Notes: generated by a model not told the origin, from the sequence alone. 64,000 nucleotides of DNA from Leptospiraceae bacterium (GCA_015075105.1 JABTUZ010000001.1:1127001-1191000), one strand, 5' to 3'; counted from the stretch's first letter, positions 37,341 through 47,856 are shown. Made by a program: numbers and translations.

Positions 37341-38558
37341 TGAAGTGCCCCCCTAAAACTGTAAAGAAAAAAATCATATTTTTTGTTTATTTTTAAATTG
37401 CAGAGGAGATAGTCCTCCTAAAGCTGAATGAGGTCTGATTGAATTGTACCGATCAATAAATTGAAAAATACTTTTGGCTGCTTCAATTTTATCAGCATAA
37501 CAGGAGATATTTATCTCTTGATACTTGATAGTTTTATTAAAAGATTCTGCGTGCATTTTCATATGCATTACCAAGACACATGAAATTTGTATTTTGGAAT
37601 TGTTCAAGAAGTTCTATATATTCATGCGAACAATATCTTCTATCAGAATCAGTATGATGAGATGTAACCTTCGAGACTTCCTCTGTTCCTTAGGGGAGCC
37701 GACTCAAATGCAGACCTGACAAGTTCACTATTAAGTTTATCAGAAACAGCTCGTCCGATGACCTCTCTGTTTTCCATATCCATTAGTGATGCCAGATATT
37801 GATTTTCCCCTGAACATCAAAAAGTAACATCACCAACTATTACTCGTGCATGATTAATTGACTTGTCCTTAAGAAGATTTGGATATTTTTCAGGTTATGT
37901 TTTTGAATCCGTGGTCGCATGATGATAAGCCCTCTTCGGACTGCATTTTAAAAAGGTTTTCATGCATGATCCTGTAAACTCGCTTATGATTGATTTTCAT
38001 ATCATTTCTCAGAAAATAAGTGACAGACCTGTAACCTGATTGAGGCATTAAATCCAGATATTAACTTCAATCTTTTCTAATAGTTGCTTATCCTCCTGTT
38101 TCTTTTTAATCTTTGCATCCGATTGGTAATAAAAGGAAGAGATACTGATCTCAAAGCTTTACAGCTTTTACAATTCAAATTCTGGTGCGGATGCTTCCTG
38201 ATAATTTCTCTTTTTGCTTCCAGTCTTGCAGATATTTTTGGGCTTTTTTAAAATGTGATTATCTAACGCAAAGGTTGGCAAAATTGCACCTTCCAATTCT
38301 GCGACTCGTTTCCTTAAAAGCAAATTCGGTTTGATTATTTTGTTCAAACTTTCCTGTATCTATCTCTGATTTCTCCAATTTCGGATTGTTTGAGGATTTA
38401 CCTTTTCCTTTGAGCTATTTGCGAAACGGAACTCTGCCGGACAAAATTTCCATTACTATTTGTTTCTTAAATTCTTTGCCATAGTTATTTCTTCTTATCA
38501 TATTATCAAGTCTCCTTTATCCCCTTTTTTTGTATTCCAGTTTTAGGGGGCAATACCA
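37341..38558 (-). mobile_element. IS3-family element A, decayed copy 3
   Basis: Same ends as copies at 27189 and 40677 (TGAAGTGCCCCCC and, at the other end, CAATACCA), but many small insertions and deletions break both orfA and orfB. Only the last 77 residues of OrfB remain open as a long frame. The number of single-base changes contrasts with the intact copies nearby. Confidence 0.85.
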
Positions 38559-38740
38559 ATTTTTAGCGAATTTTATATTATGCTATCGCATTTATTGTTA
38601 GCCGATGATTTTTAGACAACGCTTGTTTAGTAGGCGACTTTTAGCGAGTGATTATTATTTGTTGACAGTTTTTGAAATGCTTCGCATTTCAAAAAGTAGT
38701 ATTTTGGTACGCAGTTAATTTATAAAAAGTAAAATACGTA
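38559..38740. other. Intergenic DNA with terminator-like hairpin
   Basis: TTTTTGAAATGC at 38669-38680 and GCATTTCAAAAA at 38684-38695 form a perfect 12-bp stem with a 3-base loop and T/A-rich outer ends, which could terminate transcription in both directions. A stray TTGTTAGCCG near 38598 may be the remains of another array boundary. I see no gene. Confidence 0.45.
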
Positions 38741-38873
38741 TAACATGCGTTAGCCGACAATTGCTTGCATTGAAGGTTACCGAACAGAAGTGCAAATTTG
38801 AAACTTTGGAATAAACTTTTAGCGGAAAGTGCAGACACGCAAGCAACTGCGGCTACCGCTTGTCCGTTAGGCG
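38741..38873. repeat. attC-like palindrome (site 8)
   Basis: TAACATGCGTTAGCCGACAATTGCTTGC is the left arm (38741-38768); GCAAGCAACTGCGGC and GTTAGGCG form the right. The arms pair with an internal bulge, as attC sites do. Confidence 0.65.
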
Positions 38874-38976
38874 AAAGAATTCTCACAATTAAATTCTAAA
38901 CTCTGGACATCCGTGTCCAGGGTAGAGAGTTGATTTTTTGCTTGACATTGTATACGTATTGTGTAAGCATTAGGAT

Positions 38977-39258
38977 GTGATCAAATCGTTTCATGACAAA
39001 GATACTGAAAAAATTTGGAAAGGTGAATTTTCAAAAAGAATTCCAAATCAAATTTCAGATGTAGCTTTACGGAAACTTAGGCTTATTAATGGTGCTTTGG
39101 AATTGGAAAATTTAAGGATTCCACCAAAAAATTTTCTGGAAGCGTTAAGAAATGATCGTAAAGGCCAGCATAGTATTCGAATCAATGACCAATGGAGGAT
39201 TTGCTTTACCTGGATTGATGGCCATGCCTTTGATGTCGAAATTGTTGATTACCATTGA
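38977..39258 (+). CDS. higB: HigB/RelE-family mRNA interferase toxin
   Basis: A 93-residue toxin starting at GTG 38977. Family motifs are IKSFHDKDTEKIW, VALRKLRLINGALELENLRIPP, HSIRINDQWRICFTW and VEIVDYH, the typical HigB-1 ending. TTGACA at 38942 with AT-rich DNA after it may be the promoter. The toxin frame is intact, whereas the downstream antitoxin is damaged. Confidence 0.92.
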   Translation: MIKSFHDKDTEKIWKGEFSKRIPNQISDVALRKLRLINGALELENLRIPPKNFLEALRNDRKGQHSIRINDQWRICFTWIDGHAFDVEIVDYH

Positions 39259-39268
39259 GGAGATATCA

Positions 39269-39624
39269 TGAAAAATAAAATAAGAAATATACACCCTGGT
39301 GAGATTTTAGATGAGAATTTCTAAAGCCAATGGGGTTATCCAGCTTACAAGGTATCCAAGATTACGGGTATCCCACAATCAAGATTAAGCGAAATAATTT
39401 CAGGAAAACGAAGCATTTCTGCTACTAATGCGCTGAAACTCGGAAAATTTTTTAATCTTCCACCTCAATTTTGGCTCACTCTGCAAAATGATTATGATTT
39501 ATTGGAGGAGAGTAGAAAAATTGAAACGACTCTTTCCAAAATACATGTCTACACAGAATTTGTAAAAGACATTAATAAACAAAAAAAGATGCCATCCGTG
39601 GCTTCATTTTCTCGAGCTACGTGA
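39269..39624 (+). pseudogene. higA: HigA antitoxin with internal stop and local frameshifts
   Basis: The start NIHPGEILDE and the later VSKITGIPQSRLSEIISGKRSI, LKLGKFFNLPPQFWL are classic HigA and in the same frame, but between them the expected EFLKPMGLSAYK is disturbed: two extra bases before and one after leave an in-frame TAA at about 39322. The net change is three bases, so the frame recovers. Initiation downstream of the stop could still yield a partial protein. Antitoxin loss beside an intact toxin is unusual. Confidence 0.75.
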
Positions 39625-39633
39625 GGATTCCAT

Positions 39634-39732
39634 CGGCTAACAGAGTTTATGCCTTCGCTCGCATTGCTCGCTACGCCTGCGGGTCAAGCCTCACAAGTTC
39701 GGCTCGACGCATAAACTCGAACGTTACCAGCC
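39634..39732. repeat. attC-like palindrome (site 9)
   Basis: CGGCTAACAGAGTTTATGC pairs with GCATAAACTCGAACGTTACCAGCC across a GC-rich centre (TTCGCTCGCATTGCTCGC). It lies 10 bp after the higA stop. Confidence 0.65.
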
Positions 39733-40709
39733 ATTATAACGGACGACACAACACTAACGAACAATAATAAAAAATGAATTATACAGACAGAATTTTTCCA
39801 ACCAACAAAGGACTGACAACTTACCTTGACGAGTTGATAGCAAAAAATTATCAAATTCCGACTTTTCAGCGAGACGTTGTTTGGGAACAGGAAAATGTAA
39901 AAAAACTTTGGGACAGTATTTACAAGTTTTATCCTTTGGGAAGTATTCTGATATGGAAAACTGATTTGAAACTTCAAAACCACAGACAAATTGGTGGACA
40001 CCAAATAACTGATACAAATTTTAGCAGAACCGAATATCAATACATACTTGATGGACAACAACGAACAACATCTTTGCTGACTTCATTATATGGTGGAACT
40101 ATTGAAAACAGACCGAATTTCAACCCATTACTTTATGTGGATTTGACTATTCCGCCAGACAACTAAATTGATGATGAAAGTTATCGCAATCGTTTTCTTT
40201 TTTGGAATGACATTGACGATAGAAATGGAGAAATTCGACCAAACATCGGTAAGAAAAAAAGATTTGATGATGGGTTAATTGTGAAGCTCATTGACATTAA
40301 AAATAATTTTACGACTGTTCAAACAAGTGTGTTCAATAGCGAACTTGTAAATAAGGACTTCAATCATTCCATACTTGCAGAACTTTCAAAAATCAAAGGA
40401 GTGCTTGACAACTACAGAATTTCCTTTATTGAAGTAAAAGGAATACAAGTTTCGGAAGTATGTCAAATATTTGAAAGGATTAACCAAGCAGGCAAACCGC
40501 TTAACATCTTTGACATAGTTGTTGCAAAAACATTTAAGCCTTCGGTTCAACAAACAACAACTACACAAGCCGATAGCGGATTTTATCTGCGTGACTTAAT
40601 TGACGATTTCAGAGGGCACAACAACAGTGAGTTTTTGAAAATAAGCGACATTGATTATCTGCAAATTCTTGCGGTTTGAAGTGCCCCCCTAAAACTGTAA
40701 AGAAAAAAA

Positions 40710-41489
40710 TCATATTTTTTGTTTATTTTTAAATTGCAGAGGAGATAGTCCTCCTAAAGCTGAATGAGGTCTGATTGAATTGTACCGATCAATAAATTGA
40801 AAAATACTTTTGGCTGTTTCAATTTTATCAGCATAACAGGAGATATTTATCTCTTGATACTTGATAGTTTTATTAAAAGATTCTGCGTGTGCATTTTCAT
40901 ATGCATTACCAAGACACATTGAAATTTGTATTTTGGAATTGTTCAGAAGTTCTATATATTCATGCGAACAATATCTTCTATCAGAATCAGTATGATGAAT
41001 GTAACCTTCGAGACTTCCTCTGTTCATGAGAGCCGACTCAAATGCAGACCTGACAAGTTCACTATTAAGTTTATCAGAAACAGCTCGTCCGATGACCTCT
41101 CTGTTTTCCATATCCATTAGTGATGCCAGATAATGATTTTTCCCCTGAACATCAAAAAAAGTAACATCACCAACTATTACTCGTGCATGATTAATTGACT
41201 TGTCCTTAAGAAGATTTGGATATTTTTTCAGGTTATGTTTTGAATCCGTGGTCGCATGATGATAAGCCCTCTTCGGACTGCATTTTAAAAGGTTTTCATG
41301 CATGATCCTGTAAACTCGCTTATGATTGATTTTCATATCATTTCTCAGAAAATAAGTGACAGACCTGTAACCTGATTGAGGCATTAAATCCAGATATGCT
41401 TCAATCTTTTCTATTAGTTGCTTATCCTCCTGTTTTCTTTTAATCTTTGCATCCGATTGGTAATAAAAGGAAGAGATACTGATCTCCAA
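40710..41489 (-). CDS. IS3-family OrfB (DDE integrase), copy 2
   Basis: Identical to the copy at 27593 apart from one Ala-to-Thr change in KIETAKSIF. The DDE triad (VGDVTFFDV, IHHTDSDRRY, AHAESFNKT) is complete. Confidence 0.92.
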   Translation of the reverse strand: MEISISSFYYQSDAKIKRKQEDKQLIEKIEAYLDLMPQSGYRSVTYFLRNDMKINHKRVYRIMHENLLKCSPKRAYHHATTDSKHNLKKYPNLLKDKSINHARVIVGDVTFFDVQGKNHYLASLMDMENREVIGRAVSDKLNSELVRSAFESALMNRGSLEGYIHHTDSDRRYCSHEYIELLNNSKIQISMCLGNAYENAHAESFNKTIKYQEINISCYADKIETAKSIFQFIDRYNSIRPHSALGGLSPLQFKNKQKI

Positions 41490-41503
41490 AGCTTTACAGC
41501 TTT

Positions 41504-41836
41504 TTACAATTCCAAATTCTGGTGCGAGATACTTCCTGATAATTTCTCTTTTTGCTTCCAGTCTTGCAGATATTTTTGGGCTTTTTTTAAAATGTGATTA
41601 TCTAACGCAAGGTTGGCAAGTGCACCTTCCAATTCTGCGACTCGTTTCCTTAAAGCAAATTCGGTTTGATTATTTTGTTCAAACTTTCCTGTATCTATCT
41701 CATTTCTCCAATTTCGGATTGTTTGAGGATTTACCTTTTCCCTTTGAGCTATTTGCGAAACGGAACTCTGCCCGGACAAAATTTCCATTACTATTTGTTC
41801 CTTAAATTCTTTGCCATAGTTATTTCTTCTTATCAT
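41504..41836 (-). CDS. IS3-family OrfA, copy 2
   Basis: 110-residue helix-turn-helix protein identical to the copy at 27246, with the same A-run slippery site before its end, so an OrfAB fusion can be produced here too. Confidence 0.9.
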   Translation of the reverse strand: MIRRNNYGKEFKEQIVMEILSGQSSVSQIAQREKVNPQTIRNWRNEIDTGKFEQNNQTEFALRKRVAELEGALANLALDNHILKKAQKYLQDWKQKEKLSGSISHQNLEL

Positions 41837-42806
41837 ATTATCAAGTCTCCTTTATCCCCTTTTTTTGTATTCCAGTTTTAGGGGGCAAGACCAGTTTTAA
41901 TAAATCAAAATGTTCCAAACAGTGGAGTTAGAAATATTACAGACCGCTATTTGAACGAAATAAAAACAGAACACATTTTAGCGGTTTGGGAAGAAACGAA
42001 AATTGCAATGCTAAAAACATTCGACTTTTTCGAGAACCATTTACATTTGAAAACTCCTTATTTAATACCGTTTCGCTATTTCTACTTTACAATTACAGCA
42101 TATTTTTATAAAAACAGTTCGCCCAATTATGACTTTTTGAAAAAGTATTTTTGGTTTAATAGTTTCCACAATGACGACTTGTTAAGTAATACAACGCAGT
42201 TGGCTCAACACATTGAATTTTTGAACAACGAAAAAACAAAACAGCCTTATCAATTTGACAGGTTCTTAATTGACAAACAAAAACTTCGTTCAGCGACTTA
42301 CAGTTCAAAAGGAAGAATGAGTAGAGCTGTTTTATCACTTTATGCAAGTGCTCAACCAAAAGACTGGGAACATTGCGACAGAGACGTTTTAGTTCAAAAC
42401 TTTTTCTTTACAACAGACAAACCTAATTTGCATCACATATTCCCGACAAATTCGGAATACGTTTTAAACAACCAACATAAAAACAAAATTACAAGCGACA
42501 GTTTAATGAACATCGCTTACTTGACACAAATAACAAACCTTGACATAACCAATAGAAATCCGCTTGAGTATATGAAAGACTATGATAAGCCTGAATATAT
42601 TGCAATTATGCCGACACATTTACTTTCAATAAACATTTTAGAATGGGCAAGAGCGGACGAAATGCCTGACAATGCAATTGACATCTTTAGTGAGAGCAGA
42701 GTAAATACAATTTTGACAGACTTAAAAACAAAATTAAATGGACTGACATTTGACGAAATGGACACAATGGAAGTCAAAGAAACAACAGTAGTGACAGAAG
42801 AATAAC

Positions 42807-42943
42807 GGCTGGTAACAGCGGTTTTGCGTTATGGGGGCTGACGTACTTCGTAGAAACATTTGTGCAAGGTTCAACATTTGTGCTTCGTATGAACATTAGT
42901 GCTAAAAATCCCCCACAACGCAAAGCCGCAAAACGTTAGCGGC
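42807..42943. repeat. attC-like palindrome (site 10)
   Basis: GGCTGGTAACAGCGGTTTTGCGTT and ATGGGGG pair with CCCCCACAACGC, AAAGCCGC and AAAACGTTAGCGGC. It begins one or two bases after the DUF262 gene stop, as expected for a cassette-end site. Confidence 0.75.
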
Positions 42944-42959
42944 AATTGCGTTTTTAAAC

Positions 42960-42988
42960 TTGACAAAATATATACCTTGATATATACT
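42960..42988 (+). promoter_or_regulatory. Near-consensus promoter of vapBC
   Basis: TTGACA (42960-42965), 17 bp spacer, TATACT (42983-42988), then a GAGAGGAAA ribosome site before the vapB ATG. Overlapping TATATA repeats may be the VapBC operator. It shows the cassette has its own promoter. Confidence 0.7.
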
Positions 42989-43009
42989 ATATATAGAGAG
43001 GAAACTATC

Positions 43010-43240
43010 ATGCAAAGTGCAAAATTATTTATCAACGGTAGAAGTCAAGCTGTTAGATTACCAAAAGAATTTCAATTCTCCGGAAAAGATGTTCTTATCC
43101 AAAAAGTTGGAGATGCCGTAATACTACTTCCTCATGATAAATCCTGGGAAGTATTTCTTCATGGCTTAAACAGTTTCACCGAAGATTTTATGGATGAAGG
43201 ACGAGAACAGGGAAAAAATCAAGAAAGAGAAGATATGTAA
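43010..43240 (+). CDS. vapB: VapB-family antitoxin (AbrB/SpoVT type)
   Basis: A 76-residue antitoxin starting at the ATG 43010 after GAGAGG. SAKLFINGRSQAVRLPKEFQF is the swapped-hairpin DNA-binding domain; the C-terminal HGLNSFTEDFMDEGREQ is the toxin-neutralising tail. Its stop overlaps the toxin start (TAATG). Confidence 0.92.
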   Translation: MQSAKLFINGRSQAVRLPKEFQFSGKDVLIQKVGDAVILLPHDKSWEVFLHGLNSFTEDFMDEGREQGKNQEREDM

Positions 43241-43635
43241 TGTATTTACTTGATACTAACATTTGCATCTACATAATTAAGAAAAAACCGATTGAAGTTT
43301 TGAAAAGATTAAAAACTAAATCGAAAAAAGATATTTATATTTCATCAATTACTGTTGCTGAATTAGAATATGGTGTAGCTAAAAGTATATATCCAGAAAA
43401 AAATAAAATTTCGTTAATTGAATTTTTATCGATCTTCAACATCTTAAATTTTGATGATACTGATGCTGTTGAGTTTGGAACAATTAAAGCAGATTTAACA
43501 AAAAAAGGTAAAATAATTGGACCAATGGATTTACTGATCTCAGCTCAAGCAAAATCAAAAAAATTAATTCTCGTTACAAACAATGTAAAAGAATTTGAAA
43601 GAGTAGAAGGATTAAAAATAGAAAACTGGGTGTGA
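43240..43635 (+). CDS. vapC: VapC-family PIN-domain toxin
   Basis: A 131-residue PIN ribonuclease. The acidic residues are in YLLDTNICIYII (residue 5), Glu in SSITVAELEYGVAKS, Asp in IGPMDLLISAQA and the final Asn/Asp region LVTNNVKEFERV. This type of VapC with an AbrB-like VapB targets initiator tRNA in enteric bacteria. It overlaps vapB by one base. Confidence 0.93.
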   Translation: MYLLDTNICIYIIKKKPIEVLKRLKTKSKKDIYISSITVAELEYGVAKSIYPEKNKISLIEFLSIFNILNFDDTDAVEFGTIKADLTKKGKIIGPMDLLISAQAKSKKLILVTNNVKEFERVEGLKIENWV

Positions 43636-43658
43636 AACAAAAACGCAACAGCCGATAA

Positions 43659-45334
43659 CGTAGCTGTTGAATAATAGTAAAATTTACATCAATAAAGGCT
43701 GCCTTTAAAGATTTTTACAAATTTTTAGATTTCGATTTCACCTAACGCACTTTTTTAAATCTGATGATTGCTCTTTTACCCTATCATTAGTTCAAGGTCT
43801 CAAAGTAGATTAAATTTCCTTTAGTCACTATCTTTCAATGTTGTGAACCATGCACCACAAAAGCCACTGAATATTAACCTTTGCTTTTGTCCGCAAGCTG
43901 AAATAATTCAGCCCTTGTTAAACCGTATATTTCCGAATACCGGCTCGATTATACTCATCCGCTCTGAATAAATTTTCCTGCCCTCTTTTGAATCTATTTT
44001 TCACGCATCTTTCTGTTTCCGGAACATTTACCCCATCATAAATATTAAGTTCGCGTCTATCCTGATTTTCTGAAATACAATTCGATTTCAATGGACATGC
44101 AGAACAGGATGCTTTTTGTGCCGTAACGACGTCCGTAGCTGTGACCATTTGTAAATCCTCCCCAACGATTTAGTGACTCTCCATTCGGACAAATGTATTC
44201 GTCCTTTTCCGAAACATATGTAAAATCCTTTTCGATATATCTCTTGTATTCTCTGATTTTTTCTTCGCGATGTCTGTCACGGGTTTAAATTTGGGATCTC
44301 TTTTCTGGCATTCTGATCCGGAATATATGCGTCGATTTTTTCTCTGCAAGATATTCAAGATTCGACTCCTTGAAATAGCCGTTATCTGCAAGAATTTTTG
44401 TATCACTTATTTTCTGTTCATTTGATTGATTATTTTTTCTGCTCCTTCAATCATTGGCTTTAAGAGATCATATTCTGACCCTCGCCAGATGCTTCAGCCT
44501 CTACGATTATCTGATTTTCAGAATCAGCTACAGCTACTCCATTGTAACCCTGAATAACTCCGTGTGATGTTTTCATTTTAGATGAATCATTGTCCGTTAT
44601 GTTACTTTGCTTTTCATGATTTCGCTTACCCATTTCTTTTCATTATTTGCAAAGAAAATCTGTGATCTTCTCCATTTTCTTGTCCAATTTATCAATCCGC
44701 TTGAAATTATTTTCATCTGGATCAGAGTTTTTGTGTTCTTCCATGATCTCATTGATTTTTCTTTTATTTTCCTTCTTTGTCTCAAGCTCTGAAATTGTTC
44801 CGCTCCATTCCTTTGATGCGTTAGACGAAATCTTACATCCGTCAATTGCAAGAGTTCCGGTTTGATTAGTCAAGCTCAAAACAAATCAGAACTACCTGCT
44901 CAAATATGTCTTTGACTTCTTTATCCATCGAGGAAACAAAATTTGCAATTGTAGAATGATCCGGTTTTTCATTTTCTGCCAGTGCCATAAACGTGAGATT
45001 TTTGTTACAGGCAATTTCAATTTCTCTGACGAAGTAATTCTTTGTAATAAGCAAATAAAATAATTTTTAGTAGAATCTTGGGTTGTATGCCTTTCTGCCG
45101 ATCACGTCATTATGGTATTTCAAATTAATTTATTTAAATCGATTTTATCTTTTTTTCTGAAAAGAACTGAAAGTGTATGTTCAAAACTTCCTTCAATGAT
45201 CTGATCTTTTTAGATTTACTGCAAAGGATTAGTCCCTGTGAAGGTTCTGTATTCTTGAATTTTCCCATTTTTTGATACCCTTTTTACTTATGAAATAGTA
45301 TGTGTTAAATGGGCATTATTTTCGACAGCCAGAA
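43659..45334 (-). mobile_element. IS1182-family element, decayed copy 4
   Basis: Inverted relative of the 1,699-bp units, from CGTAGCTGTTG at 43659 to GCCAGAA at 45334. Many single-base indels break the transposase into short frames (43918-44148, 44170-44406, 44597-44879, 44866-45054), so it is inactive. The same two termini are kept, showing that the unit boundary is old. Confidence 0.85.
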
Positions 45335-45432
45335 CACGGGCTATGCGCTTCGTCGCTATGCTCCTCGGCCTTCGGCACATTGGCCTTCGTCGCGCTACGG
45401 TCAACGTCGCATAGCCCGGAAACGTTGTTCTG
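45332..45432. repeat. attC-like palindrome (site 11), next to IS1182-type copy 4
   Basis: GAACACGGGCTATGCG pairs with CGCATAGCCCGGAAACGTTGTTC; the left box overlaps the end of the insertion sequence. As for copies 1 and 2, the element end coincides with the terminal box of the palindrome. Confidence 0.6.
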
Positions 45433-45492
45433 AAATAATTGCGCCTTTGTTATTCGCCGACATCGTGTCGGCGCGGCAACGTGATTGGGATT

Positions 45493-45616
45493 AGTATATA
45501 GGAAATTACTCTCCATTAGGGCCTACGGGCCCCATGATCTCTCAGGTGTAAAGCTCGATTCACAGGGTGACAAAATGACAAGTTATGGGAAGTTACGGCC
45601 TTAAAGGGCTATATTT
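45493..45616. repeat. 124-bp repeat, copy a (diverged)
   Basis: Begins AGTATATAGG and ends GGGCTATATTT. It has the same length as copies b and c without gaps but many substitutions in the first two thirds; the last 35 bp (GTTATGGGAAGTTACGGCC...) are identical. Flanks are unrelated to those of b and c. Confidence 0.8.
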
Positions 45617-45660
45617 TTGCGGCAGCACGAGTATTTGTGAGCAAAGAAAATAGATACAAT

Positions 45661-46755
45661 TCAATCGACAAGTCCCAGGTAACCCCCGAAAGCATAACCT
45701 TCCTGGCCGTTTTTGGTTTTCACTTTCAGCCATGGGGCAGAAATGCCGTCAATAAATTGATATTCATCTACTTCCAAGGAAGTTACAATTTCATTCTCAG
45801 ATAAAGTAGCCAATACTTTTCCATCAGTATTATTTTGTGATCGTAGTTTCAAGGCTTTTACTTTTACTTTGTATTTGCGACTGGCATGAAATTGCTGTCG
45901 AAAAGGCTTGAAATCGGGGTGATTGCCCATTAGATAATAGTACTTGGGCAATAGATAAAAGAGATGATCGGTTGCTTTATAAAAGGCGCCATTGGTTGGA
46001 ACTTGTGGTGGGGTATCTTCAGTATCCGTAACAACCACCCGGTCATTGGCCTGAAAGTGTATAGTACCCTTTTCAATTTTAGTGCATTCCCCAAAACAAT
46101 GAGAATAAGCAAATTTATCGGCTCCCGTCTTATCCATACTCAAAAGAAAAGAATTGCTAAAACCAAAACCTGACGAGCTATGGTGTATGATCCAGTACTG
46201 GCCTCGTGCAATAATGCACATATACTTTGGGTTTACCCCTCCGAAAAAACCTTCCATCTGAATTAGCTTGAAATCCTCCATTTGAATGACCGGGTACTCC
46301 ACATACTCTTCTTCAATAGATACAAGCCGAACATCTGATTCTTCCTTAAAATAACACCCGGTCAGACGGTAATAATCTTCATTTGACAAAGTTACTTTTT
46401 TTTTCTTCGTCTGAAAATTTTTAGTATACCCCACCGCCAAAGATTTATATTCAACCGTCCAGACTAAACGACCGTCTCTATATAAACCATACCAGGGAGC
46501 ACTATTTTTATCGACAATATTCTCTAAATCTTCCACTTCTGTAATATAAAAATAATCCGGTATGTGTTTTAATGTCACGTTAGCAGAACGATAATTTGGC
46601 TCTTCATAAAAAGTGGCATTCTTTTTTTGATAATTTTGTTCAATCATGATATTTGAAATTCTAACTTTGAATTGTGGATAAGCCCAAATTTTTAAAGTTT
46701 GCAAAACAAACAGAAAACCTACACCCAAAAAAATTTTAAACTGATTTATTTTCAT
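45661..46755 (-). CDS. Exported SH3-domain protein
   Basis: A 364-residue protein of uncertain role. An N-terminal signal (KIFLGVGFLFVLQTLKIWA) is followed by a region with no recognised domain. The C-terminal 75 residues (KVKALKLRSQNNTDGKVLATL, then WLKVKTKNGQEGYAFGGYL) form a bacterial SH3 domain of the kind that binds cell-wall peptides. It follows an M23 peptidase gene by 9 bp, so both act at the cell wall and are probably co-transcribed. Confidence 0.75.
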   Translation of the reverse strand: MKINQFKIFLGVGFLFVLQTLKIWAYPQFKVRISNIMIEQNYQKKNATFYEEPNYRSANVTLKHIPDYFYITEVEDLENIVDKNSAPWYGLYRDGRLVWTVEYKSLAVGYTKNFQTKKKKVTLSNEDYYRLTGCYFKEESDVRLVSIEEEYVEYPVIQMEDFKLIQMEGFFGGVNPKYMCIIARGQYWIIHHSSSGFGFSNSFLLSMDKTGADKFAYSHCFGECTKIEKGTIHFQANDRVVVTDTEDTPPQVPTNGAFYKATDHLFYLLPKYYYLMGNHPDFKPFRQQFHASRKYKVKVKALKLRSQNNTDGKVLATLSENEIVTSLEVDEYQFIDGISAPWLKVKTKNGQEGYAFGGYLGLVD

Positions 46756-46764
46756 TATTAACTC

Positions 46765-47551
46765 TCACTGCTTCCCGGAATTAATTTTTAATTTCCTGGA
46801 ATACTCTTCAATTTCATCTTTATGTGCAATCCAGTTAAAATCTAAAATTCGTTTTGGTTCATTTTGGTACTTTAATTCATAATGCAAATGGGAACCGGTA
46901 CTAAAACCCGAACTATCAATATACCCTATTAAATCGCCTTGGCGAATTTCCTGACCGTTCTTTACAGGAATGGTATAGGCAGAAATATTGACACTGTTTA
47001 ATTTCAGTCCCCATCTTTCACAATGCTCATACACCTGTTTTATCACAGCACCATCCGGGGTCAGTTTAGAATGCAGAAGATGCGTATATTTAACGGTAAT
47101 ATTCTTAGAATACCGAACTATAATCGTATTTGCACAATCTGAAAGACCAGAATTTTGATATTTTTCAAAATTATCGCCTGCCACAACAATATTTTGGCAT
47201 TTCTCTAATGCAGTATTGCCTTCCTTGACTTGTACTTTTCCATCAAACTGTGCATAAATTGGGGTACCACATGGTGCAGCAATGTCCAAAGCAATATGTG
47301 GAGTTTTAGGATTATTCTTATATCTGTTATCTGTTGTAATCGTTACTCCCGGACCCAGTATATTCAAAGGCATACTGACCCCAGACTGCATTACACAACC
47401 TTCTGCCAAAGGTTTACCCAGGTCATCTCGGCAGCCATTATGATCTTTTAACTTTTTCGGTTGGCCAATATAGAGCATGGGGCCCCCCATAGACCCCGAA
47501 GTTTGTAGTAAAAAACGAACCGCATGAAAACCATCTCCCTTGGGGTAAGTT
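46765..47551 (-). pseudogene. M23 (LytM) peptidase, 5' end cut off by the 124-bp repeat
   Basis: The frame is open upstream of the ATG at 47490 (YPKGDGFHAVRFLLQTSGS) and runs into repeat copy b at 47552, so the true N-terminus is missing. The peptidase core has PHIALDIAAPCGTPIYA (zinc His and Asp) and STGSHLHYELK (HxH). Several cysteines and a long insertion (LSDCANTIIVRYSKNITVKYTHLLHSK) are present. It would cleave peptidoglycan peptides. Translation could begin at 47490, losing the leader, so export is doubtful. Confidence 0.72.
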
Positions 47552-47675
47552 AGTATATAAGAACTTACTCCCCATTGGAGCCGACGGAACTCATCATCTC
47601 TCGGGTATAAAGCCTGTTTTTGGAGGTGACAGAATGACGGGTTATGGGAAGTTACGGCCTTAAAGGGCTATATTT
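47552..47675. repeat. 124-bp repeat, copy b
   Basis: AGTATATAAG...GGGCTATATTT, 124 bp, almost identical to copy c (one change). It cuts the M23 gene on its left and the OrfA gene of an IS3 element on its right. It contains GGAGGTGACAGAATG followed by an eight-codon frame ending TAA. Confidence 0.85.
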
Positions 47676-47856
47676 AGGAATTACTGATGCCACTTTAAAG
47701 AAATGGAAAGATACTTTTTTAGCAGAAGAAAATAGTCCTCAAAAAGCAACACTGGAAGATGAGAACCTTCGCCTTAGAGAAGAAATTGCAGAGTTAAGAG
47801 AAGAAAGGGATATTTTAAAAAAGTCCGTGGCCATCTTCTTGAAACCAAGGAAATGA
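47676..47856 (+). pseudogene. IS3-family OrfA fragment, element C
   Basis: Only the C-terminal 59 residues survive (LKKWKDTFLAEEN, then the zipper LRLREEIAELREERDILKKS). The slippery A AAA AAG is still present. The first residues of the open frame belong to repeat b. Confidence 0.75.

Larger units (their letters stand above)
40677..41893 (-). mobile_element. IS3-family element A, copy 2 (1,217 bp)
   Basis: Same termini and length as the copy at 27189-28405 but in opposite orientation, flanked by the 3-bp direct repeat GTT. Apparently intact and inserted in the DUF262 gene. Confidence 0.92.
39774..42805 (+). pseudogene. GmrSD-like DUF262/DUF1524 restriction protein, broken by a stop and an IS
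   Basis: Rejoining 39774-40676 to 41894-42805 across the IS and its GTT duplication restores one frame of about 600 residues. The N-terminal DUF262 domain has the YQIPTFQRDVVWEQ motif, YPLGSILIW and the ILDGQQRTTSLL box; the C-terminal DUF1524 nuclease-like domain has LHHIFPTNS (His-x-x-P type). GmrSD-type proteins are nucleotide-dependent type IV enzymes that cut modified phage DNA. Besides the IS, a TAA at 40164-40166 interrupts the frame. Both lesions must be absent for activity. Confidence 0.85.

Noticed and set aside
27110-45420. CRISPR arrays among the many repeats
   Set aside because: Repeats are long palindromes or insertion sequences with irregular spacing; no short direct repeats with uniform spacers and no cas genes were seen.
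47552-47675. 124-bp repeat as a group II intron 3' end
   Set aside because: It lacks a domain V-like GAGC...GUUC hairpin with the AY-bulge, and no reverse transcriptase is nearby.
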